A DNA stretch of 52,617 nucleotides from Rubrivivax sp. GTDB taxonomy: Bacteria > Pseudomonadota > Gammaproteobacteria > Burkholderiales > Burkholderiaceae_C. The stretch is from the NCBI GenBank assembly GCA_016790395.1, contig JAEUPH010000064.1, forward strand, positions 1 to 52,617, read 5' to 3'. How positions within the stretch are numbered: the first letter of the stretch is position 1; the number at the start of each line of letters is the position of its first letter. Below the pieces are notes generated by a model, which was given only the letters and a program-made list of their open reading frames with translations, was not told the DNA's origin and ran no database searches. Below, piece after piece: positions 12,535 to 20,738 of this stretch. Position numbers and translations under genes: made by a program.

Positions 12535-13206
12535 ATGAGCACACGCCACCTTCTCCTCGCTACAACGAGCTCGGCCATCTTTGCCACGCTCGTCGCGGGC
12601 TGCGAACCGCAACTGCCTCGACAGGACAGCGTGGCGCAGCGCGCTGCGATCGGCGCTTCAGCTCCCCTGGACCCGTGGCTGGCCATGAACCATCCCGATT
12701 GCCGAGAAGCTCTGGAGAGCGACAAGGAACTGGTCGAGAACTGCATGGGCAATCAGAAAGCCGTGGCACTGCTGGGCGCCACCGTTCTGCAACCGATGGG
12801 AGGAAACGATCTCTCCTGCAGTGGGACGAACTGCTCCTACGAGGTCAAGGTTGATGGCGACGGGAAGGACTGCAGCGCCGCATTCAACTATGGATCCGTG
12901 ACCATCACGGGCTCCAAGCCCGGCGCTTCCATTCGCTGGGAGTTGAAAGGCAACCCCACGGATTTCGATTTCGACAAAGGGTACGGCATTCAATTCGCCC
13001 AGCGTCGAGGCTCGCCGCCAATGGGCACGTACTACCCAGATCCTGCACTTTGGTGGAAGACGACCACCAGTGCCGACAACGTCGAGGCGCGCGTCGAACT
13101 CAAGCATACGAACAAGCTGAACTTCTGCCACTTCCCACGCGTTCGCCACGTCAAGACGAACCGCCTGTGTTGCCCCCGGGACCCGATCATCATCAACGAT
13201 CCTTGA
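12535..13206 (+). CDS. Probable lipoprotein of unknown function, paralogue of the previous gene
   Basis: This 223-residue protein starts with a signal peptide and lipobox, TLVAGC (Cys23), so it is probably lipid-anchored while its upstream paralogue appears soluble. The mature part has many cysteines and polar residues and ends in the shared block FCHFPRVRHVKTN / LCCPRDPIIINDP. Middle sections (NYGSVTITGSKPGASIRWEL, ALWWKTTTSADN) line up loosely with NELTVKGFKKGKQLTWTI and DWWKVGPTSQN of the first protein, indicating the same fold. The gap between the genes is 78 bp, so they may share a transcript. The last 14 bases overlap the 3' end of the regulator gene on the other strand. Function unknown. 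Confidence 0.8.
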   Translation: MSTRHLLLATTSSAIFATLVAGCEPQLPRQDSVAQRAAIGASAPLDPWLAMNHPDCREALESDKELVENCMGNQKAVALLGATVLQPMGGNDLSCSGTNCSYEVKVDGDGKDCSAAFNYGSVTITGSKPGASIRWELKGNPTDFDFDKGYGIQFAQRRGSPPMGTYYPDPALWWKTTTSADNVEARVELKHTNKLNFCHFPRVRHVKTNRLCCPRDPIIINDP

Positions 13207-16105
13207 CGCCCTCGCGGCCTCTGAAAACAGGCCCCGCTCCACTGATGCGCGCCAGCAGGTAGCGCGCTTCCAGGCCGCCCGTCCCACGCTGCGCCTCTCT
13301 GGTGGCCGCATCGGAAGCATTCGCATCGACCTCGAGCCCCAATCGTTGGTGGGTCAGATGGGTCAACAGTGCAACCAGCACCGAGGTCGAAGACTCACGC
13401 GCACGGTTGCTCAGGTCTGCAGCGACTTGCAACTGCTCCAGGGCTTTGGCTTCCGCCTCTGCGCCGGCCAAAGCCAGAGCGAGATAGGCCCGGGCGAGGC
13501 CTTCCAGCCCATGCACCTTCTGCGTACGCGCGATCTCTGCGCTGGAAGTCAGCAGGGTCACGGCCTCGCCATAGTGCTGTTGAACCTCGGCCACGATGCC
13601 CAGGTTGCACAGCGTGGTGAGCTCCAGCAGCCTGTGCCCCAGTGACCGCGCCATGGCCAATGCCTCTTCGAGCACCTCGCGCGCCGCAACGTGTTTGCCG
13701 AGGTGAACCAGCAGCAGCCCGAGGTTGCAACGCGTGTTGCCGGCCCATTGTCGATCGCCGAGTTCTTCGGCCAGCGCCAAGGCAACCTGCCATTGGATGC
13801 GCGCCTCATCGAGTTTGCCCAGGGCTTGAGCCACAGAACCGAGATTGCCTCGCACCCCTGCTTCCCAGCGCCGCTGCCGCGCGGCAAGTGCCACCGCCAG
13901 CCCGGCCTCGAAGCTCCGGCCAGCCGCTTCCCAGTCGTCGCGGGCGATGTGGACACGGGCCCGAACGCTGGCGGCCGTAAAGCGCGCTGCGGCCACGTCG
14001 TGCGTGAAGCCATCGGGTCGCGTGGATGGAACCAGCGCCTCCGCTTCGTCCAACAAGCAATCGGCCTCGCTCAGGCGCCCGTCGGTCACTTCCAGCCCGG
14101 CCATCAACGCCAGCACCTCGCTGCGCCAGGCTTCGCACCCCGGCGCCCTCAAGGCCTCTTCCGCTTGCCGGTAGTGCCCACGCGCCGCATCGCGCCGGCC
14201 CAGCAGCGTCTCGGCCGCACCCTGCACGCGGTGCGTACGCCCCCACGCCGGGCTGCCAGCAGGCAAAGCCGCGCGCACCTCGGCCGCCAGTGCCGCCCCG
14301 GCCTCGAACGGCCCGGTGCGGTGCAGCACGGCCCAGGCGTGCATGAGCAGCGGCACCGCGTCCTCCCGGCCGGCTGCGGCAGCACGGCGGCAGGCGGCGA
14401 CGATGTTGTCCAGCTCCACGCCGCGGCCGCGCGTGGCCTGGGCTTCGTCGAGGCCGGCGTAGTGGCCGGCATGGCGGGCCTGCGCGGCTTCGCGTGCGTC
14501 GGCGTCCAGCCGCTCGGCGGCGTAGTCCTGCACCGTGCGCAGCAAGCCCAGACGGCGCCCGTCCAACGTGCGCAGCCAGGACTTCTCCAGCAGCGCCTGC
14601 AGCACATCGGGCACCCAGGCCGTCACGCCAGGCGGCAGCCGCAGCACCGCTTCGGCATCGGCGACTTCGAAGCCGCCTTCGAACACCGTCAGCTGCGCCA
14701 GCACCGCGCGCTCAGTGGCATCCAGCAGTTCCCAGGACCAGTCCAGCGTCGCGCGCATGGTCGCCTGGCGGTCGATGCGGCCGCCGCGCGCGGCCAGCAG
14801 CTGGAAGCGCTGGCCGATGCGCTCGCGCATCTGTGAGGCCGTCATCAGCCGCGCCCGCGAAGCCGCCAGCTCGATGGCCAGCGGCAGCCGGTCCAGCCGG
14901 TCCACCAGCTCCGCCACTGCGGCCTCGTCGTCGCCCGCCGCGGCATCGCCGCGCGCCGCCGCGGCGCGGTCCTGGAACATGGCCACCGCTTCGGCGCGCT
15001 CCAGCGGCGCCACCGCGAACACCTGCTCGCCCGGCAGGCCCAGCACCTCGCGCGAGGTGACGACGAAGCGCGCCTCGGCGCAGGCCTCGAGCCAGCGCCC
15101 GACGGTGGCCGAGGCCTCGCGCGCCACCTGCTCGAAGTTGTCCAGCACCAGCAGGCAGGGCCCGCGCGCGCCGATGGCCGCCGCCAGCGCCGCCGCCGCG
15201 TCGGCGCCGCCGGCCGGCACGCCCAGGGCCTGCGCCACGGCATGGTGAACGCCACTGGCCGAGGTGGCGGCACTGAGGTCGCAGAACCAGGTGCCGCCGG
15301 GGAAGTCGCCCTGCCATCCGCGCGCGTGCTGCAGCGCCAGCCGCGTCTTGCCCACGCCGCCGGGGCCCAGCAGCGTGAGCAGCCGCGCGCCTTCGTCCAG
15401 CCGTGCCTGCACCGCGGCCAGTGGCGCCTGGCGCCCGAAGAAGGGGTCGCGCTCAGCCGGCAGGTTGTGCGGCAGCTCGCGCGCGGCCACCCACAGCCCC
15501 GCGCGCTGCAGCACGCGGTAGGCGCGCGGGGACTCCTGCGGCGGCTGCCCTGCCGTCGGAGCGTCGGCCACGGTCAGCAGCTCGATCGGCACGTCCACGC
15601 CTTTCAGCCGCCAATGGCCAAGCGAACGCGACGCGGCGGCCGCTGCGTCGCCGGCAGCGTCGACGAGCGCCCGCGTCAGCACCGTCTGCCCGCCCCCGGC
15701 CACGGCCATGGCGCGCACGGCGATGGGCAGCGTCAGGCCGTCCACCTCCAGCGGCACGGCGCCCAGTTCGCGGTCGGCCGCCGGGTTCTCGCGCAGCGTC
15801 ACGGGCCCGTGGTGCGCGCCCACGCGGGCCGTCAGCGGGGGCTGCAAGGCCGCCAGCGCCGCGTGGTAACCGTGGGCGAAGGCCAGCGCGTGGGCAGGGT
15901 CGTCGAACAGGGCCAGCAGGCCGTCGGCGCGGCCGATCTCGATGCCACCGCTGCGGCGGATCAGCTCGCGCGCGGCGGCGTCATGCCGCGCCCACAGCGC
16001 CGCCATCGCGTCGTCGCCCAGCAGCGTGTGCACGCGCGTGCTGTCGACGACGTCGGTGGACACCACGCAGGCGCTACGGCCTGCGGGCGAAGTCATATCG
16101 GGCAT
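13193..16105 (-). CDS. Cyclase-homology / NTPase / TPR regulatory protein
   Basis: The 970-residue protein combines three parts. Residues 10-150 resemble a class III nucleotide cyclase domain, with Asp18 (STDVVDST) and Asp61 (GRADGLLALF) at the two metal positions, but other substrate residues look altered, so activity is doubtful. Residues 215-600 form a STAND/NB-ARC-like NTPase with Walker A GPGGVGKT (247-254) and Walker B LLVLDNFEQ (Asp322). The rest is rich in TPR-like helical repeats (LGNLGSVAQALGKLDEAR is typical). Related proteins are cytoplasmic signal-dependent switches, some regulating transcription; no DNA-binding domain is visible here. The ATG at 16105 is the first that keeps the cyclase fold intact; MTSP at 16096 is an alternative. 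The gene tail has lower GC, like the facing paralogue pair. Confidence 0.85.
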   Translation of the reverse strand: MPDMTSPAGRSACVVSTDVVDSTRVHTLLGDDAMAALWARHDAAARELIRRSGGIEIGRADGLLALFDDPAHALAFAHGYHAALAALQPPLTARVGAHHGPVTLRENPAADRELGAVPLEVDGLTLPIAVRAMAVAGGGQTVLTRALVDAAGDAAAAASRSLGHWRLKGVDVPIELLTVADAPTAGQPPQESPRAYRVLQRAGLWVAARELPHNLPAERDPFFGRQAPLAAVQARLDEGARLLTLLGPGGVGKTRLALQHARGWQGDFPGGTWFCDLSAATSASGVHHAVAQALGVPAGGADAAAALAAAIGARGPCLLVLDNFEQVAREASATVGRWLEACAEARFVVTSREVLGLPGEQVFAVAPLERAEAVAMFQDRAAAARGDAAAGDDEAAVAELVDRLDRLPLAIELAASRARLMTASQMRERIGQRFQLLAARGGRIDRQATMRATLDWSWELLDATERAVLAQLTVFEGGFEVADAEAVLRLPPGVTAWVPDVLQALLEKSWLRTLDGRRLGLLRTVQDYAAERLDADAREAAQARHAGHYAGLDEAQATRGRGVELDNIVAACRRAAAAGREDAVPLLMHAWAVLHRTGPFEAGAALAAEVRAALPAGSPAWGRTHRVQGAAETLLGRRDAARGHYRQAEEALRAPGCEAWRSEVLALMAGLEVTDGRLSEADCLLDEAEALVPSTRPDGFTHDVAAARFTAASVRARVHIARDDWEAAGRSFEAGLAVALAARQRRWEAGVRGNLGSVAQALGKLDEARIQWQVALALAEELGDRQWAGNTRCNLGLLLVHLGKHVAAREVLEEALAMARSLGHRLLELTTLCNLGIVAEVQQHYGEAVTLLTSSAEIARTQKVHGLEGLARAYLALALAGAEAEAKALEQLQVAADLSNRARESSTSVLVALLTHLTHQRLGLEVDANASDAATREAQRGTGGLEARYLLARISGAGPVFRGREGVKDR

Positions 16106-16309
16106 CGGTGGAGGGTGCGCGTGCGGCGGGCGGATTCTTGACGAAGCCCCGTGCGCTGGCAACGACACCGCCCAGCAGCGCGCGACGTCCACGCGCGGGT
16201 GGACGCCGGCCCGGCCGGTCCACACGCGTGCGGATGAAGCGGGCAGGCCCTGGCCCTAACTTGCGAACACGCCAGACCGGCGTCCGCCACCGTCCCAAGG
16301 AGCCATGCC

Positions 16310-16720
16310 ATGTTCAAGCCCATCCCGCTCGCGCTCGCCCTGCTGGGCAGCGTCGCCGCCAGCCCCGCCGCCTTCGCGATGCCCTCGCCGAACGCCACCG
16401 CCCGCCCCGACACGCCGGTCGAAGTGCTGCGCGCCAGTTGCCCCGACCTCGAGGCGCGCCTGGACCGCACGCTCGCGCGGCTGGCGCTGCACGCGCCGCC
16501 CATGCTGGTGAAGGTGCAGATGCGCGTCGACGCGCGGCAGGTCCGCGAAGTGGAGTTGCAGGGCGTCGCTCCCGAGCATCGCCAGCCCCTGCGCCGCGCC
16601 CTCTTCGGCCTGGAGTGCCACAGCGGCGGCGCCGAGTCGCGCTGGTTGAGCTTCAACCTGGAGCTGAACAACGACCTCGACGCGCTGCCGGCAGCCAGCG
16701 CGTCGCGCACCGGCTCCTGA
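16310..16720 (+). CDS. Small exported protein of unknown function
   Basis: The 136-residue product begins with a clear signal peptide (FKPIPLALALLGSVAA, cleavage near AAFA-MPS). The mature part has two cysteines (SCPDLEAR and GLECHSGG) that could pair, and a central segment LVKVQMRVDARQVREVELQG that looks like alternating beta strand. An AAGGAG seven bases before the ATG at 16310 supports this start over an out-of-frame ATG at 16305. It faces the M48 protease gene, with only seven bases between the two stops. I recognise no family. Confidence 0.75.
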   Translation: MFKPIPLALALLGSVAASPAAFAMPSPNATARPDTPVEVLRASCPDLEARLDRTLARLALHAPPMLVKVQMRVDARQVREVELQGVAPEHRQPLRRALFGLECHSGGAESRWLSFNLELNNDLDALPAASASRTGS

Positions 16721-16727
16721 GCCGGCT

Positions 16728-17609
16728 TCAGGCCGCCTTCGGCGGCGCGAACCTCTGCTCCGGCTTGGGCGCGCGTTCGTACAGCGGCTGCACCTTCGCC
16801 AGCTTGCCCTGGATGTCCTTGATGCGCGTGTCCCCTGCCGGGTGCGTGGACAGGAACTGCGGCGGCGCGCCCTTGCTGGCGGACATCATCTTCTGCCACA
16901 GCGTCACGCCCGCGCCCGGGTCGTAGCCGGCGCGCGCGGCGAGGTCCAGGCCGACCACGTCGGCCTCGGTCTCGTCTTCGCGGCCGAACTTCAGCGTCAG
17001 CAGCTGGCCGCCCATCTCGGCCGCGGTGCGGCCGACGTTGCCCAGGCCGAAGAGTGCCGCACCCAGCTCGATGGCGCCGCGCGTGGCCAACTGCTTGCCC
17101 ATGCGTTCGCGCGCGTGCTCGCGCAGCGCATGCGCCACCTCGTGGCCCATGATCATGGCGACCTCGTCGTCGTTCAGCTGCAGCTTCTGCAGGATGCCGA
17201 AGTAGAACGCGATCTTGCCGCCGGGCATGCAGAACGCGTTGACCTCGGGCGCCATCAGCAGGTTCACCTCCCACTTCCACTTCGGTGCACGCCCGTTCCA
17301 GGGCGGCGTGAAGGGGATGATGCGGCGCGCGATGCTGCGCAGGCGCTGCACCTGGGGGTGGTCGGACTTCGCCAGCGCGCCCTTGCCATGGGACTGCTGC
17401 AGCATCGAGAGGTATTGCTGCGAGGCCGCGCCTTCGATCTGTTCCGCAGAGACCAGCTTGGTGAAGCGCGAGGTGCGTCCGACATCGCCCTGCACGCCTT
17501 CCTGCGGCTGCGGTTGCTGGGCGAATGCGCTGCCGGCCAGCGCGCTGCCGGCCAGCAGGCCGGTGAAGAGGCGGCGGGAATGGAACGGACAGGAGCAGGC
17601 GTGAATCAT
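16728..17609 (-). CDS. M48-family zinc metallopeptidase, exported
   Basis: This is a soluble periplasmic relative of HtpX/BepA/LoiP-type M48 proteases, which degrade misfolded or misassembled envelope proteins. The zinc site is HEVAH at 156-160, with the third ligand Glu215 in EDETEADVVG, the usual M48 arrangement. The approach PGGKIAFYFGIL and the STHPAGDTRI near the end are also family marks. A signal peptide (RRLFTGLLAGSALAGSAFA) is present and there is no TPR tail, making it more like LoiP/YcaL than BepA at 293 residues. It lies downstream of the ECF sigma/anti-sigma pair on the same strand, 93 bp away, so envelope stress control is plausible but inferred. Confidence 0.9.
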   Translation of the reverse strand: MIHACSCPFHSRRLFTGLLAGSALAGSAFAQQPQPQEGVQGDVGRTSRFTKLVSAEQIEGAASQQYLSMLQQSHGKGALAKSDHPQVQRLRSIARRIIPFTPPWNGRAPKWKWEVNLLMAPEVNAFCMPGGKIAFYFGILQKLQLNDDEVAMIMGHEVAHALREHARERMGKQLATRGAIELGAALFGLGNVGRTAAEMGGQLLTLKFGREDETEADVVGLDLAARAGYDPGAGVTLWQKMMSASKGAPPQFLSTHPAGDTRIKDIQGKLAKVQPLYERAPKPEQRFAPPKAA

Positions 17610-17702
17610 GGCGCGTTGGAGCAGCAGGCCCTTGGCGGGTTCAACGCGGGCCGCAGCCCGGCGGCCGACAGGCTGCAGCCCGCGGCCGGCAGTGTAGGCC
17701 GC

Positions 17703-18509
17703 TCAGCTGCCCTTCGCGGCGGCCGGCGCCGGGTGCTGCTGGTAGATGGCCTCGGCCAGGGCGAGCAGGGTCTCGCGCGGCAGCGCCCCCACCAACGCAT
17801 AGCCGCAGCCTTCCTCGATCCAGTAGAACATGCCCAAAGCGCCCTGCTGCTCGAAGCGGAAGGCCACGTCGGTGTTCTGTTCGGGCTTGCGCAGGTAGAC
17901 CGTGACCCGCAGGCCCTGGGTGTCCTGGTACATCAGCTGCGCGCTCTTGCCCGGGCCGTCGGGGAGCAGCCGCCCGCCGACAAGTTCGAAGCCCTGCGAG
18001 CGCAGGTCGAACAGCTTCACGGGAACGTCGATGCGGCGGGTGAGCCAGCGCGCCAGGTGTTCTTCCTGCGCTTTCACCTCCACCGGGTGGCGTGGCTCGA
18101 TGGTGTACACGCTGTGCGCCAGCGCCGCCCGCTGCACCCAGCCCTGGGCCGTGCCGGCAGCCAGCTTCATCTCCAGCTGTGCCATCTGGCGCTGCTGCTG
18201 CTGCCAAACCAGCCCGCCGCCCACCGCCCCGCCCAGCACCAGCAACCCAGCGGCCGAAGCTGCCAGCGCCCAACGCGGCAGGCCCTGCCGGCGGCGCACC
18301 GCAGCACGCAGCGCGGCGGGCACGGGCTCGGCGGCCACCGGGGCGAACAAGGCACGCAGGGCGTCGCGGTCGTCGGCCCAGGCGGCCACGCGCGCCGCTT
18401 CGTCGGGGTGTTCGTCCAGCCAGGCCGCCACCAGGGCCGCGGCTTCGGCCGGCAGCTCGCCGTCGATCCAGGCACTCAGTTGCTCGTCGCTGATACGTTC
18501 GCTTGTCAT
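17703..18509 (-). CDS. Transmembrane anti-sigma factor
   Basis: The 268-residue protein starts with a short cytoplasmic domain (SDEQLSAWIDGELP, the usual opening of anti-sigma factors), followed by one membrane helix at about residues 80-102 and a periplasmic domain of about 165 residues. The zinc motif HxxxCxxC of ZAS-type anti-sigma factors is absent. It should hold the adjacent ECF sigma factor inactive at the membrane until the periplasmic part is triggered. The ATG at 18509 follows the sigma gene by five bases; a GTG at 18518 overlapping the sigma stop (GTGA) is an alternative. The periplasmic part ends with an aromatic segment FYWIEEGCGYALVGALP, common in this family. Confidence 0.88.
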   Translation of the reverse strand: MTSERISDEQLSAWIDGELPAEAAALVAAWLDEHPDEAARVAAWADDRDALRALFAPVAAEPVPAALRAAVRRRQGLPRWALAASAAGLLVLGGAVGGGLVWQQQQRQMAQLEMKLAAGTAQGWVQRAALAHSVYTIEPRHPVEVKAQEEHLARWLTRRIDVPVKLFDLRSQGFELVGGRLLPDGPGKSAQLMYQDTQGLRVTVYLRKPEQNTDVAFRFEQQGALGMFYWIEEGCGYALVGALPRETLLALAEAIYQQHPAPAAAKGS

Positions 18510-18514
18510 CGTCT

Positions 18515-19045
18515 TCACACCACGCGCCGCAAGGCGGGCGTCGCCGCAGGCCTTTCGCCTTCCAGGAACTTGCGCAGCACCGCCCGTGAGCGGCACACCC
18601 GGGACATCACGGTCCCGATCGGTATACGCATGACCTCCGCAACTTCTGCATACGACAGCTGCTCCACGCACACCAGCAGCAGCGCCTCGCGCTGATCCGG
18701 TGACAGAAGTCTCAGCGCAGCCAGCAAGTCCAGCCTCAATCCGACATCGACACCGGGGTCGCCACCGGCAGCGTCGCGCGCGCGCTCGATCTCGCTCGGA
18801 TCCACCACCGCCAACCGGCCGTCGCGCCGCAGGCCATCCAGGTGCGCGTTGTGAGCGATGGACAGCAGCCACACGGCGATGTCACGCTGGGGGTCGAACT
18901 GCTGCCAATGCAGCAGCGCGCGCTCCACCGTCTGCTGGGCCAGGTCGTCGGCCAACTGGCTGTCGAAGGCCAGCGTGCGTGCGTAGCGACGCACACGCGG
19001 CAAGGCTTCGAGCAGGCGGCTGCGAAAGGACTCTGGGGCTTCCAC
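18515..19045 (-). CDS. ECF-family RNA polymerase sigma factor
   Basis: This 176-residue protein has sigma region 2 (DDLAQQTVERALLHWQQFD, then VWLLSIAHNAHLDGLRR) and region 4 (LSPDQREALLLVCVEQLSYA, IPIGTVMSRVCRSRAVLR), with no regions 1 or 3: the ECF pattern. It directs RNA polymerase to a small stress regulon when freed from the anti-sigma factor encoded immediately downstream. Start ATG at 19045 gives a normal N-terminus. The pair plus the M48 protease gene look like one functional unit for envelope stress. A short inverted repeat lies just upstream. Confidence 0.93.
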   Translation of the reverse strand: MEAPESFRSRLLEALPRVRRYARTLAFDSQLADDLAQQTVERALLHWQQFDPQRDIAVWLLSIAHNAHLDGLRRDGRLAVVDPSEIERARDAAGGDPGVDVGLRLDLLAALRLLSPDQREALLLVCVEQLSYAEVAEVMRIPIGTVMSRVCRSRAVLRKFLEGERPAATPALRRVV

Positions 19046-19065
19046 CGGGCAATTACGTGCGAGAA

Positions 19066-19083
19066 GGGCGGATTATTCCGCCC
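19066..19083. promoter_or_regulatory. Perfect inverted repeat in the leader of the ECF sigma gene
   Basis: GGGCGGA (19066-19072) and TCCGCCC (19077-19083) pair exactly around a TTAT loop, about 20 bases upstream of the sigma factor start. It is too close to the ATG to be a -35 element. It could be an RNA hairpin in the leader or an operator. No T-tract follows, so it is not an ordinary terminator. Confidence 0.4.
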
Positions 19084-19101
19084 GGCCCGGGGAGTTCGAA
19101 G

Positions 19102-19227
19102 TCAGCGGGCGACGCCGAGCCAGCGACGCCACCACGGCGGGGCTGGCGCGCGCTGGGGCGCCTGGCGGCGCGCCGGTCGCTCGAGAAGGCGCAGCGGCGG
19201 CGGCGTGGTGGCGGGCTGGGCGTCCAT
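19102..19227 (-). CDS. Possible 41-residue basic, proline-rich small protein
   Basis: An ATG at 19227 opens a 41-residue frame upstream of and on the same strand as the ECF sigma gene. The predicted peptide is Pro- and Arg-rich and ends APPWWRRWLGVAR, a tryptophan pair next to arginines as seen in membrane-touching peptides. No family is recognised and no strong ribosome site is visible. A longer frame continues upstream as an antisense shadow of LysR, so only the short version is considered. It may be a chance frame. Confidence 0.3.
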   Translation of the reverse strand: MDAQPATTPPPLRLLERPARRQAPQRAPAPPWWRRWLGVAR

Positions 19228-19271
19228 GGGACAGGACTCTAGGGAGTTGCGACTTTGCAGACAATGACCTG

Positions 19272-19294
19272 ATCTGCAGCTAAAGTCTGCAGAT
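19272..19294. promoter_or_regulatory. Perfect 8-bp inverted repeat, probable LysR operator
   Basis: ATCTGCAG (19272-19279) and CTGCAGAT (19287-19294) form a perfect dyad with a 7-base spacer, ending 20 bases before the LysR-type gene. The core TGCAG occurs four times between 19256 and 19300. LysR-type regulators usually bind such dyads near their own promoter, so autoregulation is likely. Confidence 0.65.
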
Positions 19295-19314
19295 TTGCAG
19301 CAATTGGACAAGCC

Positions 19315-20238
19315 ATGGGCGGGCTGGACTGGAGCGACCTGCGCTACGCACTGGCCGTCAGCCAAGGCGGGTCCGTGGCCGCCGCGGCCAGATCGCTGGG
19401 CGTCAACGCCACCACGGTGCAACGCCGGCTCGATGCGCTCGAGGCCGATCTGGGCGCGCGCCTGTTCGACCGCTCGCGAAGCGGGTACCAACCCACCGAG
19501 GCCGGAACCCTGGTCCTGGAGCAGGCGCGCCGCATGGCCGACCAGGCCGACGAGATCGAGCGCCACGTCCTCGGCCGCGACCGTGAACTCACCGGCCCCT
19601 TGCGCGTGACCACGGCCTTCGTCGTGATGGAGCACCTTCTGCCACGCCCGCTGGCCGCCTTCGCCGCGGCGTATCCCGGCATCGAGGTCGAAGTCGTGGA
19701 GAACGCCTTCCTCGTCGACCTCGCGCGCCGGCACAACGACGCCTCCGGCAGCACGGTGCTGCAGCAGGCCGACGTGGCGCTGCGCCTGTCGGCCCAAGTG
19801 GCGGAGCACCTGGTGGGCCGCCAGCTCGGCATGACGCACTGCCGGGTCTTCGCACTGCGCGGGGCGCCCGGGCTGCCGCAGGAGGTGACGCCGCTGCCCC
19901 TGCTGCTGCGCGACGCCCCTTGGGTGGCTTTCGAGCGCGACGCCACGCAGCGCGTCTACGACCGCTGGATGCGGGCCCAGCTGGCACAGGCCCGCGTGCG
20001 CGTGCGCGTGGACATCTTCAACGCCGCGGCCGCGATGCTGCGCACCGGGGTGGGCGTCGGCGTGCTGCCCACCTTCATGGCCGAGCGCCACCCGGAACTG
20101 GTTCCGGTGTCGGAGGTCATTCCGGAGCTCTCCGTGCCGGTCTGGATGCTCACCCACCCCGATCTGCGCGAGACCGCGCGGGTGCGTGCCTTCATGCAGC
20201 ACGTGGGCGATGCGCTCTCGGCAAGGCTGGCGGCTTGA
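19315..20238 (+). CDS. LysR-type transcriptional regulator
   Basis: The 307-residue protein has the LysR N-terminal winged helix-turn-helix (LRYALAVSQGGSVAAAARSL, then RRLDALEADLGARLFDRS) and a C-terminal effector-binding domain in two lobes, with GVGVGVLPTFMAERHPELV near the end. The ATG at 19315 gives the standard N-terminus. The start is preceded by the TGCAG-rich palindrome described separately. It is followed 21 bases later on the same strand by thioredoxin-2, so the regulator and a redox protein may share a transcript, which hints at oxidative or electrophile signals. The effector is unknown. Confidence 0.92.
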   Translation: MGGLDWSDLRYALAVSQGGSVAAAARSLGVNATTVQRRLDALEADLGARLFDRSRSGYQPTEAGTLVLEQARRMADQADEIERHVLGRDRELTGPLRVTTAFVVMEHLLPRPLAAFAAAYPGIEVEVVENAFLVDLARRHNDASGSTVLQQADVALRLSAQVAEHLVGRQLGMTHCRVFALRGAPGLPQEVTPLPLLLRDAPWVAFERDATQRVYDRWMRAQLAQARVRVRVDIFNAAAAMLRTGVGVGVLPTFMAERHPELVPVSEVIPELSVPVWMLTHPDLRETARVRAFMQHVGDALSARLAA

Positions 20239-20259
20239 GGCGGGGGAAGGCGACCCCAG

Positions 20260-20703
20260 ATGCCCGACATGGACGACACGAAGCTGCTGCGCCCCTGCCC
20301 GCACTGCGAAGCCACGAACCGCCTGCCGGCAACCCGCATCGACGACGACCCGGTCTGCGGCCGCTGCGGCAAGCCGCTGCTCGAGGGCCCTCCGCTGGCG
20401 CTGACCGACGCCGACTTCGATGCCGTCGCCGCGGCCGCGAAGCGCCCGCTCGTGGTGGACTTCTGGGCACCCTGGTGCGGGCCGTGCCGGATGATGGCGC
20501 CGGCCTTCGAACAGGCCGCCCGCCAGCTCGGCGGCCGCGCGCTGCTGGTGAAGGTCAACAGCGACGACAACCCGCGGCTGGCGCAGCGCTTCGGCATCCG
20601 CAGCATCCCGACGCTGGTGCGCGTGCAGGGCGGCCGGGAGACCTCGCGCCAGAGCGGCGCGGTGCCCGCCTCGGCCATCGTCGCGCTCGCCGAGCGCGGC
20701 TGA
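20260..20703 (+). CDS. trxC: Thioredoxin 2, zinc-binding
   Basis: TrxC reduces protein disulphides and in E. coli is induced by OxyR. This 147-residue form has the extra N-terminal zinc module, CPHC (13-16) and CGRC (33-36), then the thioredoxin fold with active site WCGPC (72-76) and the cis-proline segment SIPTLV. An ATG at 20269 is an alternative start. It lies directly behind the LysR-type regulator and converges on the caspase gene, 35 bp away. The zinc cysteines can release zinc on oxidation, as reported for E. coli TrxC. Confidence 0.95.
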   Translation: MPDMDDTKLLRPCPHCEATNRLPATRIDDDPVCGRCGKPLLEGPPLALTDADFDAVAAAAKRPLVVDFWAPWCGPCRMMAPAFEQAARQLGGRALLVKVNSDDNPRLAQRFGIRSIPTLVRVQGGRETSRQSGAVPASAIVALAERG

Positions 20704-20738
20704 ACGGGGCCCGGCGCTTCAGCGGGCGGCGGCCGTCC

